Shown: one piece after another, positions 54,641-64,000 of the stretch | How positions within the stretch are numbered: the first letter of the stretch is position 1 | Layout of the letters: every line of letters starts with the position of its first letter | Assembly (NCBI RefSeq): GCF_009905375.1 | Contig: NC_133653.1 | Location: 58,230,673-58,294,672, forward strand | Direction of reading: 5' to 3' | From: Apium graveolens | Taxonomy: Eukaryota > Streptophyta > Magnoliopsida > Apiales > Apiaceae | Length of the DNA stretch: 64,000 nt | Notes under the pieces: model-generated | Seen by the model: only the letters and a program-made list of their open reading frames with translations | Database searches by the model: none | What the model was told of the DNA's origin: nothing | Position numbers and translations under genes: made by a program

Positions 54641-56257
54641 GAACTGATTATTGGTGATGTTTCTTCCAAAGTTCAAACCAGGAGAGCAACTCAAGAAGAA
54701 TGTCTATACAGCAGCTTCCTGTCTAAGGAAGAACCAAAGAAGGTAGAAGAAGCCTTATTAGATCCTGATTGGATTTTAGCTATACAAGAGGAGCTAAACC
54801 AATTTGAAAGGAATAAAGTATGGAAGCTGGTACCCAAGCCTAAAGGAAAGAATCCAATAGACACCAAATGGGTATTCAGAAACAAGATGGATGAAAATGG
54901 CATAGTAGTAAGGAACAAAACAAGATTGGTTGCTAAAGGATATTATCAGCAAGAAGGGATAGATTTTGATGAAACATTTGCTCCTGTTGCAAGACTTGAA
55001 GCCATCAGAATCTTCTTAGCCTATGCAGCCCATGCCAATTTCAAAGTCTATCAAATGGATGTCAAAAGTGCCTTTCTGAATGGAGATTTGGAGGAAGAAG
55101 TGTATGTAAGTCAACCTCCTGGCTTTGAAGATCCAAATTTCCCAGAGTATGTCTATTATCTACTGAAAGCACTTTATGGACTGAAGCAAGCACCTAGAGC
55201 CTGGTATGACACTTTATCAAAGTTCCTTTTGGAAAGTCACTTCACAAGAGGTATTGTAGATAAAACTTTATTTTTCAGAAATGTGAATGGCTCTAACATA
55301 CTTGTTCAAATTTATGTAGATGATATTATTTTTGGCTCTACAGATGAGAAACTTTGTAAAAAGTTTGCCAAACTGATGCAAAGCAAGTATGAAATGAGTA
55401 TGATGGGAGAACTAACTTACTTTCTTGGTTTACAAGTTAAGCAAGTTAGTGATGGAATATTCATTAGTCAAACTAAATATATTTTTGATCTTTTAAAGAA
55501 GTTTGATCTAATGGATTGCACATCTGCAAAAACTCCCATGGCCACTGCAACTAAGCTTGAACTAAACACTACTGAAAAGTCTGTGGACATTTCAAGTTAT
55601 AGAGGCATGGTTGGCTCACTTCTATACTTAACAGCCAGTAGGCCAGATATAATGTTTGCTACATGTTTGTGTGCTAGATTTCAGGCTGATCCTAGAGAGT
55701 CTCATTTGATAGCTATTAAAAGAATTTTCAGATATCTCAAAGGAACACCAAACCTTGGCATTTGGTATCCTAGAGATTCTGGTTTTGATCTAACTGGTTA
55801 TTCAGATGCAGATTATGCAGGTTGCAGAATTGATAGAAAAAGCACAACAGGAACCTGTCAATTTTTAGGAGACAAGCTTATGTCCTGGTTCAGTAAAAAG
55901 CAAAATTCAGTTTCTACTTCCACAGCTGAAGCTGAATATATTGCTGCTGGCAGTTGATGTGCACAGATTTTATGGATGAAAAATCAATTGCTAGACTATG
56001 GTTTGCAAGTTGAAAGGATTCCTATTTTCTGTGACAATACAAGTGCAATTGCCATCACTGAAAATCCAGTGCAACATTCAAGGACAAAGCATATAGACAT
56101 TAAGTACAATTTCATAAGGGAACATGTAATGAATGGTACTGTAGAGTTATATTTTGTTCCATGTGAGAAGCAACTTGCAGATATTTTTACCAAGCCACTG
56201 GATGAATCCACCTTTTCTAGGTTGGTAAGTGAGTTAGGTATGCTTAATTACTCTTGA
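54641..56257 (+). pseudogene. B2 reverse transcriptase and RNase H
   Basis: The RT domain starts near 54740 ([12 protein letters not shown]) and is in the same frame as integrase. [31 protein letters not shown] and the catalytic YVDDIIFGS (about 55315-55341) are intact. RNase H follows with [10 protein letters not shown], the Glu in AEAEYIAA, and FCDNTSAI. A TGA at 55955-55957 interrupts it two residues after AAG. The remaining part, to KPLDESTFSRLV, continues in frame to the stop at 56255-56257. Confidence 0.92.
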
Positions 56258-56777
56258 ATTTATCTGTATTATTCTTGCAATTTGAAAAGAAGACAGAAAT
56301 TTAGTTGATTTTTAGTCTTGGATGAAATTTTGGCTAAGTCAAAATTTGTATCTCGACGGATGACCATTATCCATCGGGTTGAGTCATCCGTCGATATACA
56401 AATTGTAAATAAAAATCAATTACTTTTCTGGAATATTTTAAAGCTCGACGGATAACATTTTATCCTCATCCGTCGAAGTATCTAAATCTGAACCGTTAAT
56501 TCCCTGAACATTATCCATCGAGTATACTTACAGTTTATAAGCATTACACGACGGATAATGGGTGGAATTTTTAAAGCTTATTTTAAAACGGTCGTTTTAG
56601 GCAATTTCTATTGGGTAATTTACTTCTCTTTATTATTTTCATCCGTTGAGTCTGAGCAAAGTATAAAAGCCTATTTCATTCTAATCATTTTCTTTTATCA
56701 TTCTCAAATTCAACTGTGTTATTTCATTCTCTCTCAAGCAAAAATCCTCTTTCTCTTCAAGTTTTTCTTCTCTAACA
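56258..56777 (+). other. Spacer between RNase H and the extra ORF, motif-rich
   Basis: Non-coding. CGACGGAT/ATCCGTCG occurs about five times (about 56354, 56387, 56446, 56469, 56549), with variants near 56369, 56515 and 56641. Several lie head-to-head, for example at about 56354/56387 and 56446/56469. Confidence 0.7.
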
Positions 56778-57785
56778 ATGGCACCCATAGTAAAGATCAT
56801 GTCACAGACTGGGTTCATCTATGAGAAGAACAACTTCACTGCCTTGGTCAATAAGGGGATTCAGCAATCTGAAGACTATCATAAGATAATGGACTTCGTG
56901 AAGAACTGCAAGTTAAGTTTTGCTATGCTGGAATCACCCACAATCTATTGTGAAGTTGTTGAGGAAATGTGGACAACAGCAATCTACAACTCTACTGACA
57001 AAACCATCACTCTGACCATCAAAGGTAATGATTTTTGTATCAATAGTGATGTAATAAAAGCATGTTTCAAGATTCCTGATGATAATGTAACTGCACCACA
57101 CACTGACACTGATATTGTCAATATGCTTAATTCCATTCATTATGCACTTCCTACTGCAAAACTAAGTGAAATTAGAAGACTAGGTCTTAGGAAGGAATGG
57201 AGTTACTTGTGTGATGTAGTAACTAAAGTCTTTTCTGGAAAAATCAGTAATTTTGATTCTGTGAACATTTCCATGCTTAACATGCTATACATGCTAGTTA
57301 CAGACAAATATTATAATTTCAGTGACCTTGTTGTGTATGAGTTAGGTTTTAAATTAGGTGACTTAGCCAAAAGAGGAAAGAATATTTACTATGCTAGATT
57401 TTTTATGCTTTTGGCTAACCATCTTTGTCAAGAGATTGAACTTGAAAACCCAAACAACAAATTAGCTTGTTGGGTTCAAGAGAGAAGAATCATTGCAGAC
57501 TTGAACAGAGCCAACCATCACAAGGATGTGCCAATGTTCTATTTTCCTGTAATGCTGACACCTCAGGTAAGTAAGGTAAGTTTATCCATACCCTCAACTA
57601 TTCTAATCTCTTCTATTTCTTTGACTTCAGGCATAGCTATGGCAACTGTGAAAATGACCAAACAGTTGCCTGCCAAAGCTGCCAAAATAACTGCAATTCC
57701 CAAATCCAAATCAAAGAAAACCCCCTCTGGTATCTTCAAAAGGTACCAGTTGAAAAATCTACCAAAGCCAAAGAGGGGAGTGTGA
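56778..57785 (+). CDS. N-terminal part of the B2 extra ORF, 335 aa
   Basis: The ATG at 56778 (MAPIVK) follows a leader ending in AACA. The domain shares MAP, RKEWSYLCD and SNFD motifs with element C's ORF at 49523-50191, despite otherwise low similarity. Residues 1-250 look globular; residues 300-335 are Lys/Pro-rich. The frame ends with TGA at 57783-57785, and the protein resumes in another frame at once. It sits where SIRE elements carry their env-like ORF. I find no envelope features, and the biochemical role is unknown. Confidence 0.7.
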   Translation: MAPIVKIMSQTGFIYEKNNFTALVNKGIQQSEDYHKIMDFVKNCKLSFAMLESPTIYCEVVEEMWTTAIYNSTDKTITLTIKGNDFCINSDVIKACFKIPDDNVTAPHTDTDIVNMLNSIHYALPTAKLSEIRRLGLRKEWSYLCDVVTKVFSGKISNFDSVNISMLNMLYMLVTDKYYNFSDLVVYELGFKLGDLAKRGKNIYYARFFMLLANHLCQEIELENPNNKLACWVQERRIIADLNRANHHKDVPMFYFPVMLTPQVSKVSLSIPSTILISSISLTSGIAMATVKMTKQLPAKAAKITAIPKSKSKKTPSGIFKRYQLKNLPKPKRGV

Positions 57786-60700
57786 AGGAGGGTAAGATAG
57801 GTGAGGGAAGGGGTGAACATCAAAGAAACCCCAAGGATAAGGTTGGAGAGATGAGTGAATCCCAGCCTAGCCACACTGTAGTTTCCCAACAAACTGCAGT
57901 GCTTAAAAAGGACAGAAGCTCACTTCTAGCTGCATCCTCCCAAAAGGATGTGGCTATTGAACAAAGCTCTCATCCAAGAGCACAGGCCAAGAGGGTTAGG
58001 GACACAAGCTCACACCAAACTTACACTAGAAAGAAGAAATCCAAAAGAACTGGGGATGCACAGGGCACATAATTAGTGCAAACTGGTGCTAAAGACACAG
58101 TCCCCGCACCTTCTCAAATTCAGATTGATGTGGCTCCAATAAATGTGGAGTCACAGCCAAAATCTCTCATTATAGAAGCCACTGAAACACAATACTCACC
58201 AACCAACTCACTGGAAGTGGACATGATAAACACTTCAATTCCTGATTCCCCTTCTTTAACTCTGTTGGGGAAGCCAAAATCCAGTGCAAGTGAGCATCAT
58301 CTTTTAGATGATTTGTTGGCTCACTTGCCAAATCTTTCTGATTCTATTGGGACATCTGTGCCTCAAATAACTTCAATCAACACAGAGTGAACAATAGTTT
58401 CTCTTCCCACCTCATTTATTTCTACTCTCTCGATGGATATTGCTTATCCATCGAGTAGTGATTGTATCCCGACGGATAAGCTTAACAGCAGTTATCCGTC
58501 GGATAGCTTTACCACTCACCCGACGGATATCACTTATCCGTCGAGTGTCTCTGCACAACTTCAAACTTCAATAATTTCAAGTGTAGAAGATTTGGTGGTA
58601 ATACAATCACTCTTAGGACTGAGAGAGGAGAGTGCATTGAGTGAGAGGCTGGGTTGCTCCCAGGCAAAAGGAGAGGAAAAGAGTGAATCTCAGCAATCCA
58701 TTCATTCAGGATTGGCAAAAGTGAGTGAGAAGAGTCCCACCTTAGTAGGTGAAGGTGAGGGTGTGAGGGTGGGGAGCCAGGGTGAGACCCTGATGCAACA
58801 AAAGAGAGAACATGAGAGAAAAGCAGGTACTGGAGAAATAAGGATGGAACCAGCCATTGCTAGTGAGTCAATGATTGTGGATGATGCTGAAAAGGAAAGA
58901 CAATTTCAGCAACATTACAAAGCTATAATTGATAACATTTCCTTGGATGCTGACACTTTTACTCACCCTGTTTCAGCCTATCAACTGTTGGCTGCTCAGG
59001 GCAATGTGGAGGCAGAGCAGACTTTGCACTTAGTGCACACCACAGAATCTCTTCAAAGAGATAAAGCTGCTGTAAACAGGATGCCTCCTCAAGATGGAGA
59101 GCCATCTGAAGAATTTGGAGTAAATTCTAATGATGATGACTCTAGTTCTTTGAATGGTAGCATGAACTTAGGGGGAGCTGAAGGCCCAAGTTCTGCTTTA
59201 AGTTTACCTGAATGGGCATGGGCAAGGAATTTACACCAGGACAATTTGAGGTGTCTTTGGTAAAACAAGTAACAGCTATTCAGCAAGCCCTTCAGGAAGC
59301 TTCAGATGCTGGTACCAAGGCTATTCTTAAAGCTCATCTAGACTCTTTGCACTTAATGAAGATCCAACACTCAACGCAGAATATCAGTGTGGATGAATTG
59401 AAAAAGGAGATAGCTGACTTAAAGACATACAACTCTGAGAAGCTGGATTCAATAATGCCATATGGTACCATGCATGATCTATTACTAAGGTTGAGAAGAG
59501 AATCAGATTCTGACAAGAAGATAGCCAAGCTGGAGACCAGAGTTCAAGTTATTGAGAATTCAGTGGCTCTACTTCTTCAAAATTAACAGACTCAGACAAA
59601 TCTTCTCATGCAACTGGCTAAAGCACAAGGCCTAACTCCTCCACTTGATGATAACAAAAAGGGGGAGAGAGAATCAAGTAAGGGGGAGAAAGGACCAACT
59701 GAGGGGGAGAACATTTTAGTTCAAATCAGCAAAGTAATTGTACCTTCAATTACTATCTCCAAGCCACCAGTTGCAGATGGTATAGATCTTATAAATGCAG
59801 CAGCAACAAATTTGAAAGATGCTGATAAAGAAGAGTTGACTCTGATCAACTGGAAAAAGATTGATGAGCAAATACAGAAAAAGTTTCAATTAGTCAAGGA
59901 ACCAGATCAGTCAGCCATCCATCACTCTAATGTCAAACCAATCAATGTGAATGAGATGAGCATGAACTATCTGGAGAAAGGACAATCTTCCTGCATCAAG
60001 ACTAAAAAGGCTGAGATAATTCTTAAACCAAGGGCAAACTATCCAAAGTCATGTTTGAAGAACCCTATGGATACTGTGTATGAGACACCCAAGCCTGATG
60101 AAAAGAAGCTTCTGTCAAGATCTATTCTCCTCTACAAAGATCCAGCTGATTCAGCCTCAAGAAAGAGAATTGTAAAGATATTCAGAAATGGGAAGGAAAT
60201 TTGTGTGGTAGCTGGACATCCACAATTTGCTCATACAAAGGAAGAAGAAAAAGTCAGATTGAAGCAGGAAAAGAGGCAAGCTGCTCTAGATGCAAAGAAG
60301 TCTAAATAAAAGAAAGAACAGTTTGCTATCTTGACCAAGCTACAGGCTGTGAACTCTTCTCAACAAATTCCCTCTCAACCAACTCAAGCTACTGAATCAA
60401 AGAAGAAGATTGAAGAACAAAAGAAATCTCCAAGAAAGAAAGAACTGGCGAAAAGAACAAAAAGAAAGTTGGATATTGTTAACAAGGAATTGGAAGATCA
60501 ATTTCCAATAGAATCCACTAAAGCTGAAACTCAAGCATCAAAGCCCTCTGTGGTATTTGAAGACATAAGGGTGGTGGACCCCTACAGGAACATACATGGA
60601 GAGCCTATTGTGCCAAAGGATGAGCCAATAGAGTGGGATAAATTACCAATTCCTGACATAAACTTGCCAATTCTCACCAAGCCAAGAAGGACAAAATCAA

Positions 60701-61341
60701 GGGCAGTCAAGAAAGTGAAGCTGTCACCTCTCAAATCCAAGGCAGTAGTCAAAGCTCAACTCAAGATCAACAAGGGAGACTACTTGTACTTGTGTGACAT
60801 CAAAGAATTCTCAGACCTAAACCTTTATCTGGAGGAGCTGGATGAGGTAAGGGCAATTGATGCATACAGAAACCTACCTGAAAGGTTGGTATTCAAGTAC
60901 AAAGGAGGAAGAGAGATTCAGTGGCCTCTTCACAGGATACTTCAAGAAAGCCAAGCTGTGTTGATCAAAGTCTATTCATCCTTCAAGAAAAACTTTGGGT
61001 TTAATGTAACTGCAAGAAGATTAGTATTGAAGAAGATTGAAGAGCTAAGGAGTGTTAGAGCCAAAGATGCACTACCCAAAACTCTTAACATCCCATACAC
61101 AGGGAGAAGAGTGCATCTAAGGCCCTACTGGCTGATGGAATTCATGGATGACAAGGGTGTGAGAAGATTCTTCAGATTAGAAGACCAATTGAGTATCTCT
61201 AGCAATGAGACTCTCTTGGAAATGCAAGAAATGTTAGATCTCTCAGAATCTGATGAATTAGAATTCCACAGACAGCTCCAGAATCAAATTGAAGAAAATA
61301 ACAGAAAGCTTGGAAGAAGATCCAGACCTTCAAGAAACTAG
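57782..61341 (+). pseudogene. Remainder of the B2 extra ORF, broken into frames
   Basis: Frame +2 covers 57782-59263, with stops at 58070 and 58388. Then a frame change near 59212-59263 leads to frame +1 up to 61341, with stops at 59584 and 60307. Contents in order: a Lys/Arg cluster with AKRVRD and TRKKKSKRTG (about 57985-58055), Ser/Thr-rich sequence, four exact CGACGGAT/ATCCGTCG copies in the coding strand (about 58440-58545), a coiled coil (about 59400-59580), Lys/Glu-rich linkers, and a conserved-looking C-terminal 180 residues. Together with 56778-57785 the original ORF was about 1500 codons. Confidence 0.65.
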
Positions 61342-61516
61342 AAAAATCTGCTCAGGCTAGAGGAGCATCTTGAACTGACTGTGAGCCAAACCTTGTATAT
61401 CCTGTTTAAATTGAAGCACTCTCAGTTTTATCTACTTATCTTTAAAGATATATGTTTAGGATGTTTTGTTATCATCAAGTATCTCTTAATTTATGGCTAC
61501 AATTCCAGTAGACATA

Positions 61517-61529
61517 AATTGGGGGAGAT
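61517..61529 (+). promoter_or_regulatory. Polypurine tract of B2
   Basis: AATTGGGGGAGAT directly precedes the 3' LTR. Confidence 0.9.
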
Positions 61530-62551
61530 TGTTGTGAATATATTGTGTACTTGATGATTACCTAAACAAAACATCTAAGTAAATTTTACTTAGTGAAATA
61601 ATGTAGCACTCGACGGATAAGAATTATAGTCCCGACGGATAACTCGTTTTAGTCCCGACGGATGAGTAACTTATTATCCATCGAGTGAGTAGCTTATGTA
61701 ATAATAAGTTTGTAGCATAGTGTTGTATGCACCTTTGTATAGAATCTGTAGTAGTATATAAGTCATGTTGACTTTAACTAGATATGCAGAATAGGTTGAT
61801 TAACTGTACATAAGCTATGTCTTGTAATTCTGTATAAGTGAAATGAAGTCAAGTGCCAAAATAGATATCAACGGATGCTTAACAAAGCTTCGACGGATGA
61901 TCAAATGACTTTCAACGGATGTTTAAAATAGCAGTCGACGGATGATCAAGTAAGTCATCGACGGATGATCTGAAAGTCGACGGATGATCATATCAAGATT
62001 CAAATATCAGTTGAACAGTGAAAGCTGACACACAGCCGTCGAGTTGGATACAAACACACTGTGGAAGCCCATTAATTGGGTAATAGAGGACGAAAAGCAG
62101 CAAAGACCAAGACTGTTAGATTTTATATTTATTCAGTTCTTTTGATTTTGTAATCTTGGTAATATATAAACCAAGAGAGTAGCAAATAGAAAAATAACTA
62201 AGAGAGCTAAGAAACAAACATAGAGAAATCTTTGTAAGCACTATCTTTAGCATTTCCTGTGTTCTTAGTAGTTCTATTTTGTATAAGCAGCTGTGAGCAT
62301 TTCTGCACACAGAGTCCTCTCGATATATTAAATATATCTCTGGTGGAATTGTTTAAATCCACCAGAAAGTTTTTAAAGACTCTTGTTTTTAATTACTCTT
62401 GTTTTGATTCAATAAAGTTTATATTCCGCATTGTGCTAATCAAAACAAATATATCTATAATCGAGTTGAACATTTTTATTTCAAGAAAAAGTTCAAGAAT
62501 TCCATTCAACCCCCCTTCTGTAATTCTTGCTATATTGTTAAGGGACTAACA
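61530..62551 (+). repeat. 3' LTR of B2
   Basis: 1022 bp, same length as the 5' LTR. It keeps seven exact CGACGGAT copies where the 5' LTR keeps five, so two were lost by substitution in the 5' copy (near 50779 and 51058). Confidence 0.95.
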
Positions 62552-63478
62552 GAACTTGTCCTCAGAATTTATGCAACTGACACTTAAACTGTTCATCTAA
62601 AACAAGATTGATCACTACAGTAATAATCATCATTCATATGGAGTGTAAGTGTGTGCTTTAAGCTAAATATCAGACAAAGAGTAAAGTCTGATTCACTTCA
62701 GTACATCTTAGAAATAAGGCATAACTAAGAACTTTGCTCAAAATCTATCATTAGTCTGAAGTCTACTATAGAATGAGTTCATGCATGAGTCCACCTCAAC
62801 TGTTTTGTGCTCATTTTATGCATCTTTTGAAATTCCTTTTTACAGTGGCTTCTCAGTGTAAGTGAGTCACGACTGCGTATCAGAATTTATGCTGTTATCA
62901 GAGTATTTCTCCAGTAATCAGAGAATGTGAAAAGTCACCAAGAAAAATTTATTTTGCTTTTCTAATGCATATTACTTAATACCAGCAATGCACTTGGGTC
63001 TTCCCTTCCACATATATTTTTCTCTAGATCTCAAAGGAGTACCTGATATTTATTTCTTTTCTTTACTTTTTCTTTTGATAAGTGAGGCTTATCAGCACTT
63101 AATACATCCATAAGATTTACCAACATCAGAACTTAACAGATAAGAAGCATTATTCTAGTTTTTGACTTAGTAATAAGATACACAAAGTAAACCTAACCAA
63201 GCTCAATATCAGAATTTGCTTGTTGTAAAAGATTTCCACATAAACAATTACTTCAAATATAAGATCTTTAGTATATTAGAGAGTACTAGGTCAGCATCTA
63301 GCACAATTATCCTCATTGGATTGAATAGTCACAGAAACATTCATATCACTATCCGAGTTTAGAAATTTACATCAGACAACAATCAACACTTAAGTAAATT
63401 TCAATTTAAGCACATATTACATAAAGATAGTAATATCTGTAAATACTGATCATAAAGTCTGATGTATCAGAACATAAA
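62552..63478 (-). other. Spacer of element C downstream of its RNase H
   Basis: No gene seen. ATCAGAACTT-like words occur near 62567, 62880, 62897, 63125, 63211 and 63467 in the + orientation. Together with 50192-50651 this is the RNase H to extra-ORF spacer, the same position as the motif-rich spacer of B2. Confidence 0.6.
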
Positions 63479-64000
63479 CTAAGCAGATTTAGAGAAAGAA
63501 CCTGAAACCATTCCAAGTTCATTTACCAATCTTGTAAAAGTAGCTTCACATAGTGGTTTTGTCAAGACATCTTCTAGTTGTTGATCTGTTGGAACAAAAT
63601 GCAATTCCACTGTACCTTCCATCACATGTTCCCTTATGAAGTGGTACCTAACGCTAATGTGCTTTGTCATTGAGTGTTGAACTGGATTACCTTTTAGATC
63701 AATAACACTTTAATTATCACAATAAATAGGGATTTTAGAAAATTCTAACCCATAATCCAGTAACTGATTCTTCATCCAAAGAATCCGTGCACAACAGCTT
63801 CCTGCAGCAATGTACTCTGCCTCTGCAATTGATGTGGAAATTGACTTTTGTTTCTTGTTAAACCAAGAAACTAATCTGCCTCCAAGAAATTGGCAGCTTC
63901 CACTTATGCTTTTCCTGTCAATTTTGCACCCTGCAAAATCTGCATTTGAGTAACCTATTAGCTTAAAGTTTGATTCCCTAGGATACCACAATCCTAGATC
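63479..64000 (-). pseudogene. RNase H of element C, partial
   Basis: On the minus strand [20 protein letters not shown], a Glu in AEAEYIAAG and YCDN are followed by a stop at 63710-63712. The frame then resumes with NPVQHSMTKHISV and ends LVNELGMVSGSFSKSA. The first catalytic Asp of the SDAD motif is Asn here (SNAD). The upstream RT lies beyond the window. Confidence 0.85.

Larger units (their letters stand above)
50652..62551 (+). mobile_element. Complete SIRE-like Copia element B2
   Basis: Its 1022-bp LTRs (50652-51673, 61530-62551) are flanked by GAACT on both sides (50647-50651, 62552-62556). PBS, gag, protease, integrase, RT, RNase H, an extra ORF and a polypurine tract follow in order. 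I count about 19-20 mismatches between the LTRs (about 2%), so it is older than the Tat element and the non-autonomous Copia element. Stops and frameshifts in gag, the IN-RT linker, RNase H and the extra ORF make it inactive. It lies inside element C. Confidence 0.95.
45839..64000 (-). mobile_element. SIRE-like Copia element C, 3' half (5' half beyond window)
   Basis: On the minus strand the order is RNase H (63991-63479), a spacer, an additional ORF region (50191-46695), a polypurine tract and a 3' LTR (46406-45839). Element B2 is inserted in the spacer between RNase H and the extra ORF. The left flank CACAT (45834-45838) should recur at the other end outside the window. An extra ORF between RNase H and the 3' LTR is the known layout of the SIRE/Maximus lineage. 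Confidence 0.87.

Noticed and set aside
57567..57630. Intron-like segment (AG/GTAAGTAAG ... TTGACTTCAG) in the B2 extra ORF
   Set aside because: It is only 64 bp long, and splicing in phase would run into TAG two codons later, while the unspliced frame stays open. It is probably coding sequence that resembles splice sites.
42746..61990. The regularly recurring CGACGGATGATC units as a CRISPR-like or satellite array
   Set aside because: Spacing is irregular, units are only 8-12 bp, and copies are scattered over unrelated parts of retroelements in eukaryotic DNA.
1..64000. tRNA or rRNA genes
   Set aside because: I saw no cloverleaf-like or rRNA sequence. The TGGTATCAGAGC and TGGCGCCGTCTG stretches are tRNA-complementary primer sites, not tRNA genes.

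Overview
The window is plant nuclear DNA, from a eudicot by its element families and AT-rich background (an asterid such as Apiaceae is possible, but I cannot show it). It is an intergenic retrotransposon nest. Almost every base lies in an LTR retrotransposon, a solo LTR or an LTR fragment. The only non-retroelement genes I can support are two broken ones: an Ulp1/C48 peptidase-like gene and a FAR1/MULE-transposase-like gene.

Layout. (1) 1-9755: a decayed Ty3/gypsy chromovirus (Tekay-like, + strand) with gag, protease, RT, RNase H, integrase, chromodomain and a long 3' LTR; a solo LTR (875-2317, TSD AACTC) sits inside its gag. (2) 9755-12425: a truncated Athila-like LTR followed by LTR-like AT-rich DNA. 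(3) 12681-16276: a 3.6-kb solo LTR with TSD CATGG. (4) 16310-26679: a structurally complete, young Ty3/gypsy element of the Tat lineage on the - strand (TSD AAACT, 570-bp LTRs with 2 differences by eye). It has an uninterrupted 1904-aa gag-pol and a three-exon gene on the opposite strand between pol and the 3' LTR, with its own TATA box and, upstream of it, an array of about 80-bp repeats carrying dyads. (5) 26894-36557: remains of an Ulp1-like gene. One intron, about 80 bp originally, holds an Athila-like solo LTR (27981-36275, TSD CTTTC), which itself holds a very young non-autonomous SIRE-like Copia element (28232-35718, TSD CATGG). (6) 37862-39308: a FAR1-like pseudogene on the - strand. 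(7) 39532-64000: five elements inserted in series: Athila-like 1 (-), Athila-like 2 (-), SIRE-like B1 (+), SIRE-like C (-), and the complete SIRE-like B2 (+, 50652-62551, TSD GAACT). The far ends of the outer four lie beyond the right edge.

How the parts work together. The Tat element looks able to supply its own proteins. The youngest Copia element keeps LTRs, PBS, PPT and most of gag but no integrase or RT, so it was presumably mobilised in trans. B2 has a full domain set but carries stops and frameshifts. The most unusual observation is that each SIRE-like family carries its own short oligonucleotide, repeated in both orientations: CGACGGAT in B1/B2, ATCAGAACTT in C, GATTGTCATGCTAG in the non-autonomous element. 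In B and C it occurs both in LTRs and inside coding spacers.
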